From IMG/VR virus record IMGVR_UViG_3300032268_001230, positions 1 through 32,643 of that record: a stretch of 32,643 nucleotides of DNA; one strand, written 5' to 3'. The notes below the pieces were generated by a model that was given only the letters and a program-made list of their open reading frames with translations, was not told the DNA's origin and searched no databases. This document shows positions 31,143-32,643 of the stretch, in pieces. The first letter of the stretch is position 1, and the number at the start of each line of letters is the position of its first letter. The DNA comes from a virus. Made by a program: the position numbers and the translations under genes.

Positions 31143-31364
31143 TTATTGGGCGCTTCTTAAAGTGGATTGTATCACACGGTGCTCCTTACTTCGGGCATCC
31201 CTAATAATAGCCCACCCATCATTATATGATAATAAGAGTCCAACCACCATATTGGCGTTACCAGTATCTCCCCAGTATACGACTCCTATCTGAAGGGTAG
31301 GCGTTGTGGGTTGAGTAGTAACTATAGTTTGAAGCCATTTAGAGTATTTCGTTTTGTATTTCAT
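31143..31364 (-). CDS. Hypothetical protein, 73 residues
   Basis: A small basic beta-rich protein (LQIGVVYWGDTGNANMVVGL, then LLSYNDGWAIIRDARSKEHR). The pattern of short strands with a VxYWGD turn suggests a compact SH3-like barrel, but this is weak. It starts 6 bases after the small membrane protein and shares its promoter. It ends 2 bases before the next promoter's -33 box. Confidence 0.7.
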   Translation of the reverse strand: MKYKTKYSKWLQTIVTTQPTTPTLQIGVVYWGDTGNANMVVGLLLSYNDGWAIIRDARSKEHRVIQSTLRSAQ

Positions 31365-31370
31365 ATGGGA

Positions 31371-31547
31371 TTAGTCATTACATTTAAGTTCTTCCAGTTC
31401 AATTGCCACAACAGCTAAACCTGAAAGTATGGCTAGCATTAAACATAAACCAAACACCTCAATTGTATCCGCTACTAGGAAAGCTAATCCCACTGTCAAT
31501 AAACACATTACCGAATACACAATTTTTCCAATTAAATACTTTGTCAT
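31371..31547 (-). CDS. Small membrane protein with two transmembrane helices
   Basis: I choose the ATG at 31547 (MTKYLIGKIVYSVM, 58 residues) because it has the AAAGGTTATGACA context of other right-end genes. The alternative ATG at 31565 would fall within about 10 bases of the -7 box. Helices span about 4-28 and 31-51 (VFGLCLMLAILSGLAVVAI), followed by a charged tail ELEELKCND. Probably an inner-membrane early protein; function unknown. Confidence 0.72.
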   Translation of the reverse strand: MTKYLIGKIVYSVMCLLTVGLAFLVADTIEVFGLCLMLAILSGLAVVAIELEELKCND

Positions 31548-31567
31548 AACCTTTATTTTTATCATTA

Positions 31568-31660
31568 TTATACGTTAATATACGAATTAAATCCCATGTA
31601 TCCAAATCCAAATACAAATAAAAAAACCACCAAGATAGATATCAGGGTGTTCAATTGCAT
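31568..31660 (-). CDS. Possible 30-residue membrane peptide
   Basis: The frame MQLNTLISILVVFLFVFGFG, then YMGFNSYINV, is a single hydrophobic helix with short polar ends. It lies in the otherwise empty stretch after the AT-hook gene's terminator and runs into the promoter of the downstream gene, which weakens the case. No clear promoter of its own was found. AT-rich DNA easily gives hydrophobic frames. Confidence 0.3.
   Translation of the reverse strand: MQLNTLISILVVFLFVFGFGYMGFNSYINV
31575..31606 (-). promoter_or_regulatory. Bacteroidota-type promoter for the 31547-31143 pair
   Basis: Minus-strand TTTGG, spacer (20 from TTTG) ending TTCG, then TATATTAA, about 27 bases before the chosen ATG. 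Confidence 0.72.
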
Positions 31661-31832
31661 TTTACTAAAGCCCTATCGGATTTATCGAGCGTTTGTTATA
31701 CCGGTATTACAATTTTGACTGTAATGGGTCATGTTAATTAAGAACGTTGTGTAATTATTGGCTCTGGTGGTTTGTGGCAACCTCTTTTTTAACCCTTAGT
31801 GCCTAAAAGTACGTGTATAAATATATGAAACT
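31661..31832. other. Non-coding stretch downstream of the terminator
   Basis: Apart from one TATTTATA motif (31816-31823) and a weak TTACA/TGTAA inverted repeat near 31707-31724, I see no gene or structured RNA here on either strand. Confidence 0.5.
31816..31823 (-). promoter_or_regulatory. TATTTATA motif after the AT-hook terminator
   Basis: Intergenic copy without a gene start within 150 bases downstream; it might serve the 31660 or 31547 frames. Confidence 0.3.
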
Positions 31833-31877
31833 TAAAAAAATATAGTGGGCCTGTGAGAGCAGGCCCTGAAACTATAT
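31833..31877 (-). terminator. Strong intrinsic terminator after the AT-hook gene
   Basis: On the minus strand GGGCCTG-CTCTCA-CAGGCCC (31847-31866) forms a seven-pair GC-rich stem, extended by an outer ATATAGT/ACTATAT pairing. A T7 run (31834-31840) follows. It lies 11 bases after the stop at 31888. Confidence 0.9.
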
Positions 31878-31887
31878 TGGGTGGGAA

Positions 31888-32253
31888 TTACTCCGCTTTA
31901 GCTGGACGACCTAACTTAATGGTTCCATTCAATCGTTTCGCTTCTAATTCTAACTTACGTTTGTATGAAGCACTTTCCGGGTTTGGTTTACGTCCCAATT
32001 TAACTAATCCTTTAACTGATAACCTCATTTGTCGTTTTGAACCTTCTACTATGGGACGACCTTTCTTAAGTTCACCTGCCTCACGTTTAGCTTCTAATTC
32101 TGCCTTACGAGTGGCATGTTTGCTTTCGGAATTCACGGGTCTTCCACGTTTAATTTCACCTGCCTCACGTTTTGCAGCTAGCTCGGCTAAGCGAATTTGT
32201 CTTACTGAATTTGTGTTAACTGGTCTTCCTAATGTTTTTACTGTGTTTGTCAT
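31888..32253 (-). CDS. Multi-AT-hook DNA-binding protein
   Basis: The 121-residue protein is built from repeats of about 28 residues, each with a charged helix (AELAAKREAGEIKRGRPVN) and a GRP core. The cores are at 9-11, 35-39 (KRGRP), 65-67, 87-90 (GRKP variant) and 115-117. GRP flanked by basic residues is the AT-hook, which binds the minor groove of AT-rich DNA. The protein has a strong promoter, the AAAGGTTATGAC start context and its own terminator, so it is an independent unit. Chromatin-like compaction, host silencing or anti-H-NS-type roles are possible inferences. The KREAGE helix could mediate multimerisation. Confidence 0.82.
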   Translation of the reverse strand: MTNTVKTLGRPVNTNSVRQIRLAELAAKREAGEIKRGRPVNSESKHATRKAELEAKREAGELKKGRPIVEGSKRQMRLSVKGLVKLGRKPNPESASYKRKLELEAKRLNGTIKLGRPAKAE

Positions 32254-32279
32254 AACCTTTATTTTTTATTAATTAATTT

Positions 32280-32303
32280 CTTATTACATGTTAAATATAC
32301 GAA
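32280..32303. repeat. 24-base direct repeat, copy 1
   Basis: Identical to 32517-32540. It covers the -7 box and the presumed start site of the AT-hook gene and contains the palindrome ACATGT. Confidence 0.85.
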
Positions 32304-32323
32304 TCCTTTTTTACTTAACCAAA
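32292..32323 (-). promoter_or_regulatory. Bacteroidota-type promoter for the AT-hook gene
   Basis: Minus-strand TTTGG, 20-base spacer from TTTG ending TTCG, then TATATTTA, 38 bases before the ATG at 32253. It overlaps the stop of the upstream gene. Confidence 0.78.
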
Positions 32324-32493
32324 CTTACTTTAATAAGCTTTCGATCTAATATTTCTACAACATCAGAATAATCTTCTGAATTACAAATGAATTTATTACC
32401 TATGTTATAAAATACAAATTTTAATTTATTAGAATTAATTAATGCTTGGTTAGCTTTTTTAACAAGACCTGTTTGAACTGTAAATTTTTTCAT
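32311..32493 (-). CDS. Small basic hypothetical protein
   Basis: The 60-residue protein is lysine- and asparagine-rich (MKKFTVQTGLVKKANQALIN, FVFYNIGNKFICNSEDYSDV). It has a likely beta-beta-alpha pattern and no recognisable motif. It has its own promoter at 32529-32560, and its 3' end carries the promoter of the AT-hook gene. Function unknown. Confidence 0.66.
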   Translation of the reverse strand: MKKFTVQTGLVKKANQALINSNKLKFVFYNIGNKFICNSEDYSDVVEILDRKLIKVSLVK

Positions 32494-32516
32494 ATATTTT
32501 CTTTTTTAATTATTAA

Positions 32517-32540
32517 CTTATTACATGTTAAATATACGAA
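32517..32540. repeat. 24-base direct repeat, copy 2
   Basis: Identical to 32280-32303, again covering the -7 box and start region of a promoter. Confidence 0.85.
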
Positions 32541-32560
32541 ACTAACTTTAAAACTCCAAA
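32529..32560 (-). promoter_or_regulatory. Bacteroidota-type promoter for the 60-residue gene
   Basis: Minus-strand TTTGG, 20-base spacer from TTTG ending TTTCG, then TATATTTA, about 36 bases before the ATG at 32493. Confidence 0.78.
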
Positions 32561-32613
32561 CCTATTTTATAAAGTATTAGTAATTAATGTTCTAAATGTA
32601 TATACCTTTCTTT

Positions 32614-32643
32614 AAAGGAGGAAGTGGAGGGGCGGAGGGGGAA
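32614..32643. other. Purine-rich tract at the window edge
   Basis: Nearly uninterrupted A/G on the plus strand with G runs of 4-5 (GGAGGGGCGGAGGGGG). It is cut by the window end. It is unlike the rest of the AT-rich sequence; meaning unknown. Confidence 0.4.

Noticed and set aside
31548-31565. ATG at 31565 as start of the two-helix membrane protein
   Set aside because: It is about 10 bases from the -7 box and lacks the AAAGGTTATGACA context found at 31547.
1483-31823. TATAAATA on the plus strand as ordinary T4 late promoters for rightward transcription
   Set aside because: No rightward genes follow any of the sites, while the distance to leftward ATGs is nearly constant in five cases.
31661-31832. 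tRNA or other structured RNA in the gap after the AT-hook terminator
   Set aside because: I could not fold a cloverleaf or find TpsiC-like or anticodon-stem patterns; only a weak five-pair repeat is present.

Overview
This window looks like a piece of a T4-like (contractile-tail) phage genome that infects a member of the Bacteroidota. The T4-like signals are a late sigma factor of the gp55 type, baseplate proteins of the gp6 and gp25 types, a gp5-like spike/hub pair and a DnaG/gp61-type primase. Three independent observations point to a Bacteroidota host: promoters with the TTTG / TAnnTTTG architecture of that phylum, a general lack of Shine-Dalgarno sequences, and a tail protein carrying repeats like those of the flavobacterial gliding adhesin SprB. 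The DNA is AT-rich and every gene I accept is on the minus strand, so transcription runs from the right end (32.6 kb) to the left end (1). I saw no tRNA, rRNA, CRISPR array, insertion sequence or host gene.
Right end, about 32.5-28.3 kb: very small genes, probably early, each cluster headed by a promoter with an exact 20-base spacer. They include a protein with five AT-hook-like GRP motifs followed by a strong intrinsic terminator, small membrane proteins, a T5orf172-type GIY-YIG protein and a glutaredoxin-like protein. A 67 percent GC island sits in the non-coding gap at 30.4-30.5 kb.
Middle, 28.3-26.5 kb: an HD-domain hydrolase, a membrane-anchored coiled-coil protein and the gp55-like sigma factor. 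26.4-7.06 kb: the virion module, running from the baseplate spike and hub through gp25, gp6, a CBM/DNRLRE-like protein and a 1899-residue tail protein to a 1029-residue adhesin-like tail protein with SprB repeats. A GIY-YIG homing endonuclease interrupts this run.
Left end, 7.0-0 kb: a second GIY-YIG-like protein, a 50-residue gene, primase, a PD-(D/E)XK nuclease, a P-loop kinase, a four-domain nucleotidyltransferase/metallopeptidase/zinc-ribbon/DUF5872 fusion, a HAD phosphatase and two paralogous zinc-finger HNH homing endonucleases.
Two promoter classes appear to organise expression. The host-like class serves the right-end small genes. An AT-only motif, TATTTATA read in the gene direction, lies 13-15 bases before the ATG of five genes or gene clusters in the left two thirds and is a candidate target of the encoded gp55-like factor; it is the reverse complement of the T4 late promoter. 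The points I think most deserve attention are this motif, the four-domain fusion, the capsid-targeting-like N-termini in the left-end genes, the SprB-repeat tail protein, the multi-AT-hook protein and the GC island.
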